NCBI GenBank assembly: GCA_949751835.1
Contig: CATKHK010000046.1
Span: 124,001 to 188,000 of the forward strand
Source of the DNA: Blepharisma japonicum
Lineage: Eukaryota; Ciliophora; Heterotrichea; Heterotrichida; Blepharismidae
Reading direction: 5' to 3'
Length of the DNA stretch: 64,000 nt
Shown here: positions 43,222 to 53,635 of the stretch, in pieces
How positions within the stretch are numbered: position 1 is the first letter of the stretch
How the letters are laid out: every line of letters starts with the position of its first letter
Program-made: the position numbers and the translations under genes
The notes under the pieces: model-generated
Seen by the model: only the letters and a program-made list of their open reading frames with translations
What the model was told of the DNA's origin: nothing
The model's database searches: none

Positions 43222-45005
43222 TTTGAATGAGCTGCTATTTAGTCAATTACTAGTATGCACTATAATTTCTTATATATTATGACATTTTTGCAATTAAATT
43301 GAAGAAGTTTGGGGATGGGATATTTAAGCCTGGAGAGTGGATTTTATAAGGAATAAAGAGGATAAGGTATATTTAAATTTGACATTTTTTAAATTTAAGA
43401 AGAGGGCTCGTTGGAATTAAGTCTATTTTAATTAAATAGAGAGGAGTATAAAAGAAGAAATTTTAGGTTTCCTATAATATTTATCCTAACAGAGGTATCT
43501 TATTACAAATATATGTAAATTTAATAAATAAATGAAATAAATTATTAAATTACAGCAAATAAATAAAGAATTTTTAAAAATTTTATATTAAATTCGCAAG
43601 AAGCCATATTATTTTGCTTAAATCTAAATTTTATGCAATAAATATGATATCCACTTTAATAAGTCTTTAAGCAAGGAAATTATTTTGGATTGGGATTCAT
43701 TTCCAGCTTCAAACATGTAAGGTAGATTTGCCAGCCTCCCAAAGCTTTCTCCTCAAATTTGGTTGGATTAACAACTTGGGAAGCAGACAAGGAATCTCGG
43801 TTACATCACAATCCAAAATCTTTCTTAAGGTATAATAGATTTCACTATTAAAAATGTCTAATGATCAGCCGGATCTCAAATTGCATTTTTATATATGCCT
43901 ATAGCACGGCATCACAATTCTATAAATAGCATTAAACTTTTTTATCATATTGAATAAAATATATATTTTATTCGAGGAATTAATAAAAATTTCTTGCATT
44001 AAAGCCTAATTGTCTCATATTCCAAATATAATTTATTTTAGTTTTATTGTCTACTTTAATATAAATGATTCCAAGTAGTGTCTCATAAATTAGTAAAATT
44101 AGTTATTAAAGCTTATTATAATGTATTTAAAAAATTAAAATTAATGCATTTTAATTTTAAGCAGCTCTCGAGCATAACCTTTATTGCTAATCATTTTAAA
44201 TTTGCTTTCAATCCAAATTATAAAAATATTAAAACCCATTTGCAACCAACAAAATCAATTAATTTATTGATAAGATGGCTATCATGAGGCTAAATGCTTA
44301 GGTTTGTAGATAATATTAGTTTGGGACTAGATTTAATTTTTGCAAATTTATTGCTGATATAAAGAATGGAGCTAAACCAGACCTTTAAGATCTTATATTT
44401 AAGGATAAATATACTGTTGCTAACTTGGAATTAATAATTATTAGCCATTATGTGCAAGACTAATTCCTATATTTTGAGTCTTTTTGTTTAGAATGTCATC
44501 ATCAGAAAAAATATTACTGCTTTCACGTTTCACATTTTATAAAGCCTATTAGTTGCTGAGATTTTTCGTTAATAATCAATCCAGCATCTTGCAAACTTCA
44601 CTTCATTTGGACCAATTCTCCAATACAAACACAGAGAGTAATTTCTTATAAATCCGGAGCAATTTTGAAAAAAGCTTTTATTGGAAGAAGGTGCTCTATT
44701 CCTCCTTTATGAAAAAGCCGATAGGAAGATTCAATTTCTTTCTTGGCTGTTGTTCATCTAGAAGTACCATCCTTTAGGCCATAATTTCAGTTACTCTACT
44801 TTTATAGTCCATAAGCTCATATGTTATAAACTTTTCTAATTTAAAGATGATCACCGAAGTAAGTGGGGGAGCTTCTATATGAATAGTTCTTTACTAGTTC
44901 ACGCTTGACATGTAATAGCTCATGAACAATAATCATGAACTTGGCTCTTTAATTCATGAGAGAAAAGGAGTAAGAAAAATTAAACTTAGAGACGAGGAAG
45001 AACTA
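43222..45005. other. Long intergenic region with relics
   Basis: AT-rich. Two things stand out: an 11-bp perfect inverted repeat at 43682/43809 (separate entry), and a minus-strand frame at about 44510-44760 ('TTAKKEIESSYRLFHKGG', 'EITLCVCIGELVQMKWSLQD') broken by TAA codons. No intact gene found. An open frame at 44078-44287 has no ATG and looks random. Confidence 0.35.
43682..43819. ncRNA. Possible structured RNA bounded by 11-bp inverted repeat
   Basis: ATTTTGGATTG at 43682-43692 pairs perfectly with CAATCCAAAAT at 43809-43819, enclosing 116 nt that is less AT-rich than its surroundings. This could be a small noncoding RNA or a MITE-like hairpin; no known family was recognised and the strand is unknown. 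Confidence 0.25.
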
Positions 45006-45700
45006 TTAGTCTGGCGTTTTTAAATTTATTGTTATCTGTATAATCTGGCATTCTAAGTTTGGAATATTAGCAAATTCTATTTTTTCTCCAATAAGGTATT
45101 TATTGTTATTTTTTAATTTTAATTGCTCTTCCTCTGACTCTTTATCATAAACTTTCGTTATTAGATAATCTTTTTGCTAAGCATAATTATAATGAGCTCT
45201 AAAATATAATATTAAATTTATTGAATCATTTGGATCAATATTATAATCCTCTAAAGTCGCATCAAAATTTTTATAATCATTGTTCATTCTTGTTGTCGAT
45301 ATGCAAATGTGATATCATCCATTCCCAAGACACTTATCAAATAGCGAGATGTGCAATAAGCGATACTATTCATTCGAGGATCATGATCATAATTTTTGGT
45401 ATTCAATCAAAACTTTTGAGCTTTTAAATCTGCAACTATACTATGATAATCAATCGAACATAACGATGAGGTATATATAAGCAAAGTCATCAACTACTCA
45501 CAGGGTTCTACTTCCTTTCTTGTAACACTCTTTGGAGTATCGAGTTACTTCATATTTATTGGGCTCATCTTCCAAATAATGATATGTATCACTCCCGATA
45601 ATAGCAAGTTTTTATATCATCTGCTAAATTTTGAAGTCATTCTATGAGATAAGGCAGATTTATTGCATTTTCTCTTGCAAATCATGAGATCCTGCGGCTT
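45006..45700 (-). pseudogene. Stop-punctuated coding-like region
   Basis: A minus-strand frame reads protein-like in long stretches ('IIGSDTYHYLEDEPNKYEV', 'DKESEEEQLKLKNNNKYL', ending 'INLKTPD' at TAA 45006) with UAA/UAG codons at intervals and TGA in Trp-like places. Stop density over the whole region is not far from random AT-rich DNA, and another frame also looks protein-like in the middle. Relic gene is the preferred reading; chance is possible. Confidence 0.25.
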
Positions 45701-45867
45701 TCATATTTTTATATTTCACAATCAGCATAGTAAAATTCTAATATTGTTTGAGATTTTATACGATTTTCTTTATTTTTTCATGTTTTTAACGATTTCTAAT
45801 GGCGTATTAGCTTCAAAAATGGGGTCCATATTTTTATATTATCCAGTAAATTTAAATAAGCCCTAAA

Positions 45868-48661
45868 CTAGTAATTAAGCTTAATAGTCCAATTCTCGTC
45901 AATAAAAACTGGAGGAAGCTTTAGAGTAATATGACTTCCCATATCATAAAATCCTACTCTGCTCGATCCTTTTTCAGTTTCTGCAATAACACTCCTAGGC
46001 TTATTTTGCAGCCCTAAAATAACTATCTTTTCAATTGAGTTATGCATACTGATCTTACTCTGGACCTGATAAACTAAAGTTTTTCCTCTAAACTCCATCC
46101 TAGCTAACAAAAATTGCCCTTTAAGGTACATATGAGAATGAGTATCATCACCATACAAAATTCCTTCAGCAGCCTCTTTCTCGTCCAGTGCAATTACCAA
46201 TGTATAAGGATCATTTAACATCATTTTACTGCTTCTACGTGGCCTGTCTTGTCTTGGCACAATATTTCCTCCTTTAATAAACACAGGAATCCAGTTATCA
46301 ACTGTCTGGTATTTCAAATCTCCAGTCTCCACACTTGCAAAAGTATGATAATCATACCATTTTCCTTCAGGAATATACACATCGACCTTATCTTGGTTTG
46401 ATTTTATAATAGGTGCTACTAATAGCGCAGGGCCCAGATGGTATTGCCTATCTAATGCTGCTGCTTTATCATCTAATGGATAAACAGAAAACATTGGTCT
46501 CATTACAGGAAGTCCAGTATTTCTATATTGGAAGAATAAAGAGTACCAGTAAGGCAATAATGCATATCTTTCTCTTATTGAGTCTCTAATCCTAGACAAA
46601 TAAGGCTCACCATAAAGCCAAGGCTCTCTTCTTTTGGTTTCTATATGGGCATGAGCTCTGAAGAAAGGAGTATAAGCTCCAGTTTGATACCATCTAACTA
46701 ACAGTTCTGCTGAAGGATCTCCAAAGAATCCTGCAACATCTGAGCCACAAAAACTGATCCCGCCTACAGTGACACTTAAACACATAGGTACCGAATATTC
46801 TAAAAATTCCCATTTAGCAGCATTATCACCTGTCCACATAGCTCCATATTTTTGTGTCCCTGCAAAAAAGGCTCTTGTCAATATAAATGGCCTTTCCATA
46901 TCTCCACTTCTTTTCATAAGTCCTTTATAAGTAGATTTATGCATATACATACCATAAATATTATGAAGATCCCTATGCTCTACGTTTCCATGCAGATTGC
47001 TTTTAGGCATTGTTATTTCTGGTCCTGAAAATACAGAAGGCTCATTCATATCGTTCCAAATAAACAAATTATCAGCAGATCCAGGGTATTTTTCATAGCT
47101 GAAATGATTTGCCCAGTACTCTTGGACTTCTGGTCTCGTGAAATCTGGCCATGACGAGCTTCCAGGCCAGCAGTGGCCTTCGAAATCATTGCCATTCTCG
47201 TCTTTGACATATAAACCTAAATTAGTAAATGCCTGAACTTTGGGAGCAAGTTATAAATGAGCAATACCAACCTTGTTTACAGTCGTTATGGACACTAAAG
47301 GAATCGGTTCTTTTTATGTGAGGATCTACAATGGTTACGAGTTTTCTACTGGTAGAGTTTAATGTTTTTAGCATCTCGATAGGGTTAGGGAATTTTGAAT
47401 AATCCCAATTGAAATATTTGCGCTCAGGAGTATGCTCAATATCAAGTCAGAGGACGTCAAGTGGGATATTGTGCTTTTCATAGTTTTTGGAGACTTCTAG
47501 AAGGTCGTCTTGGCTGTTGTAATTCCATCTACATTGGTGGTAAGCGATAGAGAAAAGAGGAGGAAGCTGCGGAGGACCTGTCAAAAGTGTGTATTTTTGT
47601 ATTATTTGAATTGGATTTGCTTCTTGGAACAAGAAAAATTCAATGACTCCTGATTCTGACATCCAATGAGAAAACTTACCATTTGGAACAGTTGAGATAT
47701 CAATCCATGTCTCTGATGGGTTCAGCCAAAAGACACCGCCAGATTTTGCCTTGCTTGTCCTGCTCAGCATAAAAGGAACAGCACCATAAAGAGACATTCG
47801 CTCATTAAGCTCGAATTCAAACACATCTAAATTGTAAAGCCTATAAGGAAGATCAGATTCTTTTGTGTCCTGAAGAGCTAAAGAATCAGCGTGCTCAGGG
47901 ATACCATACACATGACTTGCGTCAGGGAATCCAAAATCCATCGCAACGCTACTCGGCCCTTTTTTCTTATCGTCAGTCCAATCTCTGAATTTCTCTTTCC
48001 AAAGTCCATCTGGATATTCCAAATTTTCACCCTTTTCAAAATATACTCCAGCAGCGTCAAAAATTTTAATTGGTGCATCAATACCTTTGACTTGGTCACT
48101 TGGCCTTAAATCTTGGTCTAAACTTCTATACCTTTCAAAGTTCATCAAAGATTCTCCATTTGTTTTAATTGTAATATCTCCAGCAAAATACCCATTAATT
48201 GCAAAAGGCTTGGAAAAAAGCTCGTATCGGTAGTCACCTAATGTCCATATAACTTTATCTTTCTCGATCCTTATGCTTGTATCGGCAACTTTGGCTAAAA
48301 CTTGACTATTAAGTATATCTTCTCTTGGAGTCCTGTATCTTGAATGAATTGGCTGGATTTCATCGAGATATGTGTGAAGAACTCCTGAGATGTACATTAT
48401 GATCTCGCCTTTAAGGAATGGTAAGTCTTCAAAGACACTTCCTATTGTAAAGGAGACACCTCCTGGAATTCTAGAAATGCTTCCTTGCTTGATTTCATAA
48501 TCAATGTCGAAACGAAGACCTTCATTTTTAGTGTGGACGTGATTTTTGGCTAGATGTCTGTTTCTTGCACAAAAGCTGGAATCAGAGCATTTCTTAAATT
48601 CATGACGCCGCACAGCAAATGTAAAGACTATGAGCGCCAGTAATATAAAAGGTTTGATCAT
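45868..48661 (-). CDS. Glucosidase II alpha subunit (GH31)
   Basis: A 919-residue glycoside hydrolase family 31 enzyme that trims glucose from N-glycans in the ER. An N-terminal signal peptide (residues 1-16, 'MIKPFILLALIVFTFA') is followed by the N-terminal beta domain. The barrel has 'LDVLWLDIEHT' and 'VDPHIKRTDS', then 'HCWPGSSSWPDF', and the nucleophile site 'FIWNDMNEPSVFSGPEI' with Asp526; 'RPFILTRAFFAGTQKYGAMWTGDN' and 'SFCGSDVAGFF' follow. This matches the animal neutral glucosidase AB closely. A frame change between 'HNDCKQ' and 'NLGLYVKD' requires an intron of 34 nt (47238-47271), more than twice the usual size here. No HDEL-type signal is visible; retention is normally through the beta subunit. 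Confidence 0.93.
47238..47271 (-). other. Unusual 34-nt intron in GH31 gene
   Basis: Minus strand GTTGGTATTG...CCCAAAG. It is the only GT...AG segment in this interval that restores the frame and removes the stops. No 15- or 16-nt alternative exists. Confidence 0.6.
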
Positions 48662-49258
48662 AATTTTTATTAATTTTTTGGTTCAACAATTAAAATATTA
48701 GCATCTCAGAAAAGTCTAGCGTGGCTTAATTATAAAGGGTTTCTTCCTCATTTAATTATTATTTAAATACCCTTTCTATTTAATTATTAATTTCAGGCGC
48801 AGCTTATTATCTATAGCAATATAGCAAAGTTTGCTAAAAATTGTATCATACTTGTATTGCAAATATATAAATGGTCAATTGCTAAAATCAATAACAAATA
48901 TTTTTCTCAAATAAACAAAGTGCTTGCCAAATTCGAATTCTGAATTATAACTAAGACTTACTTTACAGTTTCAACTCAAAACTCATCTTTAAGAGCAGAG
49001 ATAAATTAGTCTATGCATTATTTATATAAATAATCTTGCAGATGGCGCTATAATTAAGTTTAAACTTTAAAATGATGCCTTATAATTTCTGGCCAAGCAT
49101 TTACTATCTGCCTACATTTAATTAAAATAATTATCAAATTTTGCAAGTAAATATAGTCTTTCAACTAGATTTTTTTTATTTTAATAAATATCGTTTATTG
49201 TGGTTTCAGTTTTTTATAATGTAAAGAAAACATTAGGAAATCTTAAAATAATCATAAT
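48662..49258. other. Divergent intergenic
   Basis: AT-rich promoter region for the GH31 and cyclic-nucleotide-binding genes. No coding frame or RNA recognised. Confidence 0.45.
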
Positions 49259-50371
49259 ATGGACGCTGTCAGAGATGAAAATTTGGAATTCATGGTCAAT
49301 CTTATCAATAAACCAGACAAAACCCCAGAGGAAATAGAAAAAATTGATTTATATCTCCATCATCTCAAACCTTTCCAACGTCTGATTGAGCATCTTGCAC
49401 CTAACATCCGACTGCAAGTAATAGGCTGCTTACAAGCTAAAGAGTATTATGAAGGAGAAAGGCTGTTTACCAAAGGCGATCCTAGTAATTGTCTTTATGT
49501 CGTCATGCGTGGGACTTTACAAATGTACAACCATGCCACAAAAGAAAAAATTGACATGATTCCAGAAAATGTCCTAGGAAAAGGAAAAGTTTTAGGTGAA
49601 AGAGGCATATTAAGAAATGGGCCACGCAGCTTAACTGCTGTTGCGAGAGAGCGCTCATATGTCCTTATATTGGACGCAAAATATTTTAAACTTTATTTGA
49701 GTAATGAAATGTATATAACACTCGAGACAAAGAAAAAAATTGTCGATAAATTCATTCCTGGGCTTTCACAATATCCAGGAACACAAAAGGAAAGGTTGGC
49801 TTACATGCTTGAGATTGAAGACTTTGATAGAGGAGCAATTTTAGCTAAGCAAGGAGTTTCGACTGATAAAATGCTGGTTATATTGGAAGGCGAATGTATT
49901 ATGACATATAAAGAAGGATTAATTAAAAGAATTGTAGCAAGGCTAGAAAAAGGTGCGATTATTGGAGAAGAAACAGCACTTTTTGATAGACCTTCAAGCT
50001 TTACCGTGACTGTAACTTCAAACTCACTAATGGCAGGAAAGATAAAAAATGCAGATCTCCAGACTCTTTACCCAAATAAAGTTATTTCAATGATGAGAAA
50101 TTATTATTCTGAAAGAAATTTGACGAGGAAAAAATTAGTTACCTTCACACATCTATGTCTTACCTCGTATGAACCAGTTTTAAGCCCTAGAAATTTTCCT
50201 TTAGCAAGTCCAAAAGCCAAAGAGCACATGACAATCATCATGCAAAGAAACCCTAGCTTTTATAAAGAAAGCCTAAGTGAAAAATTGATCAATTTTTCAT
50301 ATAAAGGAAAGCTGGAAAAACTTAGAGACACAGCAAACAAAAGAATAAACAAATATTTATCAGATGATTAA
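49259..50371 (+). CDS. Double cyclic-nucleotide-binding domain protein
   Basis: A 370-residue protein with two cNMP-binding folds: residues 55-150 ('ERLFTKGDPSNCLYVVMRGTL', 'VLGERGILRNGPRSLTAVA') and 170-270 ('GAILAKQGVSTDKMLVILEGE', 'IIGEETALFDRPSSFTVTV'). Layout resembles a PKA or PKG regulatory part but there is no inhibitory pseudosubstrate or kinase domain. The phosphate-binding cassettes are partly degenerate (GERGILRNGPRS, GEETALFDRPSS), so ligand binding is uncertain. The C-terminal 90 residues are basic. Likely a cytosolic cAMP/cGMP sensor or a structural paralogue. No TGA or intron. Confidence 0.85.
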   Translation: MDAVRDENLEFMVNLINKPDKTPEEIEKIDLYLHHLKPFQRLIEHLAPNIRLQVIGCLQAKEYYEGERLFTKGDPSNCLYVVMRGTLQMYNHATKEKIDMIPENVLGKGKVLGERGILRNGPRSLTAVARERSYVLILDAKYFKLYLSNEMYITLETKKKIVDKFIPGLSQYPGTQKERLAYMLEIEDFDRGAILAKQGVSTDKMLVILEGECIMTYKEGLIKRIVARLEKGAIIGEETALFDRPSSFTVTVTSNSLMAGKIKNADLQTLYPNKVISMMRNYYSERNLTRKKLVTFTHLCLTSYEPVLSPRNFPLASPKAKEHMTIIMQRNPSFYKESLSEKLINFSYKGKLEKLRDTANKRINKYLSDD

Positions 50372-50487
50372 GGCTTAGATTATGCTTGAATGGGAAATTG
50401 TTAAATTTCTAGGAAATTTAATAGATTTTACATTGTAAGAAGTTTTTAATTCCTTTTATAGATATGAACTTTATAAGATCACAAGCT

Positions 50488-50527
50488 GACTGTTTGGCCG
50501 AGTGGTCTAAGGCGCCAGCTTCAGGCG

Positions 50528-50562
<35 letters not shown>

Positions 50563-50567
50563 AGTCA
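50488..50567 (+). tRNA. tRNA-Leu (CAG)
   Basis: Complete class II tRNA: acceptor GACTGTT/AGCAGTC, D-arm with GTGGTCTAA, anticodon stem CCAGC/GCTGG with loop TTCAGGC giving CAG, an extended variable arm (TCCGAAAGGGC), T-arm GTGGG/CCCAC, discriminator A. It reads CUG as leucine. Confidence 0.97.
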
Positions 50568-50573
50568 TTTTTT
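50568..50573 (+). terminator. Pol III T-run
   Basis: TTTTTT starts right after the tRNA-Leu discriminator base. Confidence 0.6.
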
Positions 50574-50977
50574 ATATTTTAAGTGTCTTATTCTGCAAAA
50601 TCAAAAATTAAGTGAAATGAAATATGTAATAATAAATTTCAAAATTTTAGCTGCTTAAATTCCTCAATTCCATATACTCATAATATAAAATCAATATTTT
50701 CTTTTCCTCCAATAAAATTTCTATTTTGAAGCATGAAGAAATGAGTTTGATTTATTTTATTAGCTATAAATATACAATTTATTTAATTAAAAATAGGCCA
50801 TAATAGTTTAATTCTAAGACAGCTTCATTAAAGGAAGAATTTAAACATATTTATCTATTAATATTTCAAATCATAAAGAAAAAATCACAGAAATCAGAAC
50901 TAAAAAATTTGTTTATAAATATCAATACCACAGTAAATTTTTCTTAAAAACGGACAGGCTTGTTTCATAATTTATAA
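50574..50977. other. Intergenic before centrin
   Basis: AT-rich, no gene seen. The last bases, TTATAA at 50972-50977, abut the centrin ATG. Confidence 0.45.
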
Positions 50978-51490
50978 ATGGCAGGCAGACAACCAGCAAA
51001 AGGATCCAATGCTTTTAACCCTAAGCAATATGAGCGCCCAGGACTCACTGAAGACGAAATTGAAGAAATCAAAGAAGCATTCGATCTCTTTGATACTGAT
51101 GGGTCAGGGACAATTGACCCAAGAGAATTAACTTCAGCAATGCAATCACTTGGCTTTGAAGCCAAAAATCAAACCATTTACCAAATGGTCAGTGATTTAG
51201 ATAAAGACGGCTCTGGAGCAATTGACTTTGACGAATTCCTTGACATGATGACTGCCAGAATGAGTGATAAAGACACTAGAGAGGATATTCAAAAGGTCTT
51301 CAGATTATTTGATGACGATAAGACAGGAACAATCAGCATCAAGAACCTCAGAAGAGTTGCAAAAGAGTTAGGAGAAACCATGACAGACGAAGAACTCTTA
51401 GAAATGATTGAAAGAGCTGATAGTGATGGAGATGGACAAGTTTCCTTCGAAGATTTCTATAACATCATGACTAAGAAAGCCTTCCCTTAA
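50978..51490 (+). CDS. Centrin
   Basis: A 170-residue EF-hand protein of basal bodies and the contractile cortex. Four EF-hands: '[12 protein letters not shown]' and '[12 protein letters not shown]' (complete Ca2+ loops), '[12 protein letters not shown]' (moderately canonical), and '[12 protein letters not shown]' (complete). The N-terminal basic tail (about 25 residues) and ending 'MTKKAFP' are centrin-like rather than calmodulin. Heterotrichs use centrin-type proteins in myonemes and basal bodies, so high expression is plausible. Start follows TTATAA. Confidence 0.96.
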   Translation: MAGRQPAKGSNAFNPKQYERPGLTEDEIEEIKEAFDLFDTDGSGTIDPRELTSAMQSLGFEAKNQTIYQMVSDLDKDGSGAIDFDEFLDMMTARMSDKDTREDIQKVFRLFDDDKTGTISIKNLRRVAKELGETMTDEELLEMIERADSDGDGQVSFEDFYNIMTKKAFP

Positions 51491-51890
51491 TTTAACTAAC
51501 CATTAAAAAAATCAAACAATTCACAGCAAAACAGCCAAACTTTTAAGAAAGAATTGCGGAAAGCATAGAAAAACAATCAAAGAAAAAAAAGGAGAGTTTT
51601 TATAAATGCAATATTTAGAGTTAGAAATGATTAACAATGTAAAAATTTATTTAAAATAGCATTTAAAATATAGAAAAAGTTATGAAGCATTAATTGTTAA
51701 TATTTGTTAAATTGAGAATATGATCTTCTTCACCATATATAAAATCAATTATGAGCCTATTTCTCTATCAAAGGAAACTCATACAAATTCCCACATTATT
51801 AAAACTCAAAATTTAATACATTTTACGATCACTGTTACATATATAGCTGTCTATTTTGATCGGAACAGTGTTTATGTAAAATTCATAAGT
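51491..51890. other. Convergent intergenic
   Basis: 3' flanks of centrin and eS28. AT-rich, nothing recognised. Confidence 0.45.
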
Positions 51891-52094
51891 TTATTTTAAT
51901 CTTCTGGCTTCTCTTTCGCTCTCCAAAAGTGCAAGCATATCTCCTTCTTTGACAGGCCCTTTGACATTTCTAACAAGGGTTCTTCCACTTTCATCACCAT
52001 GAAGGACAACACGGACTTGAGTAATTCCACCTCTTGATCCAGTTCTTCCTAATAATTTTTGGACTGTCGCAAGTATATGGCTTTGCTCTTCCAT
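51891..52094 (-). CDS. RPS28: 40S ribosomal protein S28 (eS28)
   Basis: A complete 67-residue eS28, small-subunit mRNA-exit-site protein. Conserved '[17 protein letters not shown]', '[15 protein letters not shown]' and the end '[11 protein letters not shown]' are all present. Length is normal. No intron. Confidence 0.98.
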   Translation of the reverse strand: MEEQSHILATVQKLLGRTGSRGGITQVRVVLHGDESGRTLVRNVKGPVKEGDMLALLESEREARRLK

Positions 52095-52130
52095 AATTAT
52101 AATTCTAAAGAGAACTTATAATCAATAGAA

Positions 52131-52301
52131 ATGGTGGACGACGGTGGACTCAGCCTGCCAGTACTCATAGAATGGGTAGTTTTAAACTCAATTTTGATTA
52201 TTATATCAGTTGTCTTAATTATAAAACATTATCGAGACAAAAGAAAGAGAAGATTAACAGGGCAAGACAGTCTGCTTGGGAAAAGTAATGTAATTTCTTA
52301 A
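52131..52301 (+). CDS. Small single-pass membrane protein, unknown
   Basis: A 56-codon frame from ATG to TAA: a short acidic start (MVDDGG), one hydrophobic segment of about 20 residues ('LNSILIIISVVLIIKHY'), then a strongly basic stretch (RDKRKRRL). The positive-inside rule places the C-terminus in the cytosol. It sits 36 bp from the divergent eS28 start and 30 bp before the next gene's end. Length and order are typical of small tail- or signal-anchored subunits, but I cannot identify a family. Support is composition only. Confidence 0.45.
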   Translation: MVDDGGLSLPVLIEWVVLNSILIIISVVLIIKHYRDKRKRRLTGQDSLLGKSNVIS

Positions 52302-52331
52302 TGAACCATAAGTGTCACTTATGATAAATTA

Positions 52332-52628
52332 TTATTTTTGATTTAGATTTTTGGCATTTTTTTCTTCTTCAGCTGTTTTTATCACCCACTCACCAAAAGT
52401 TTTATCAAGTTCTCCTATTCTGACAATTAATTGATCTCTGTATCTTTTAACAGTTGGAAAATGTTTTATTGCTTGTAAAAGTACTTGGCATAATGAATCT
52501 TCATCAAGATAGCTTAAAGCTTCTTCTAGTGCAGCTTTTCTTGAAAGCTGCTCTTCAGTTTCGCAGAACGCTCCATTTTCAGCATCATGATGATTTGGAA
52601 CTTCTTCATGAGCTACATAGGCGGACAT
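52332..52628 (-). CDS. Hypothetical 98-residue helical protein
   Basis: A compact helical protein with acidic N-terminus ('HHDAENGAFCETEEQ') and Ala/Glu/Leu helices ('AALEEALSYLDEDSLCQVLLQ'). It ends in a Lys/Asn-rich tail. No motif I recognise. The ATG at 52628 is the first available. It diverges from the gene at 52707 with only 78 bp between starts, so the two probably share a promoter. Confidence 0.65.
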   Translation of the reverse strand: MSAYVAHEEVPNHHDAENGAFCETEEQLSRKAALEEALSYLDEDSLCQVLLQAIKHFPTVKRYRDQLIVRIGELDKTFGEWVIKTAEEEKNAKNLNQK

Positions 52629-52706
52629 TATTTTTTATTATTTCATTATTTTTATGATTAGTTGAAAATCAGTCTAAAATGCATTAAAAAGCAATTTTAA
52701 CTATAA

Positions 52707-53513
52707 ATGTCAAGGAGAATTTCATATTCAGCATCTTCATCCCCTTCTAAAGAAATTGTAAGACCTTTTACGAGCATGAATTTTTCGCCCCCGCCAAGTT
52801 CAGATTCTCACTTTGAAGCCATAGATGACATATACCAGCAAGAATTGCAAACATTTCATAATGAAAATGGTCTAAAAGAACGAAAAAGGGAGGTTTATTC
52901 ATCAATGTCCTATCCTCATTCAGCTAAAAGAACTCCTCGATCCCCAAGTGAGTTTTCTCCAAACAGTGATTTCCCACTAAAACATCTACGTAGAAAAAGC
53001 AATCCAGATGAATATACCAAAAGCGCAATAAATACTCCGATAAGACCTTATTCTCAGCAAAGTGATTATTGCTCTATGGCAAAAGAATGCTTAATAAAGC
53101 TCCGGGGTAAACATAAATCATTTGACAACAATAACAGACATAGAATTTCGCCCAGAAAACAAAAATTAATACAAGCAAGCATAGATTACAATCGAAATTT
53201 AAAATGTAGCATGGCTACAAATTTAATGGAAGCGTGCAAAAATTTCCCTAACTCTGAAGAAATTAATACAAAAATTAATAAAGAAAAGAAATATATGGAT
53301 AGTTGAAGCAAATTTATTGATTCGACATCAGAGATATTGCAAAATATTAATTACTGTGATAATGTTGTATTGAAACATTTGTTTTATTTTAATAAAAATT
53401 CAATCCAAGATATGTATCAAGACAGCCAAATTATAAAGCAAGGAACTAAACATAAGTCATTTAGGCTAAAGTCAAAAGCAAACAGGAAGCACAATCTTGC
53501 AACAGCATTATAA
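52707..53513 (+). CDS. Hypothetical Ser/Lys-rich protein
   Basis: A 268-residue protein; TGA at 53304 is Trp ('MDSWSKFID') and the frame runs on to TAA. The first 100 residues are Ser/Pro-rich with many SP and TP pairs and basic spacers, suggesting CDK-type phosphorylation and disorder. The second half is basic and helical ('KQKLIQASIDYNRNLKCSMA'). No known domain. TATAA precedes the start. Confidence 0.65.
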
Positions 53514-53635
53514 TTTTGAATTAATAAATTTTCAGTGAGATTTTATAATTAATTGATTTATAACATTCCTTGATTAAAATTGGATATTCATATTTTTTAA
53601 GCTAATAAGAGAATTCAAATAAAATAAAGGTTAGG

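Noticed and set aside
44078-44287. 69-codon plus-strand ORF
   Set aside because: Starts at GTG and is Lys/Asn/Phe-rich as expected from AT-rich noncoding DNA.
45663-45866. 67-codon plus-strand ORF
   Set aside because: Antisense to the stop-punctuated region and the GH31 3' end; Phe/Ile-rich by base composition.
50464-50658. 64-codon ORF over tRNA-Leu
   Set aside because: The reading frame simply passes through the tRNA gene.
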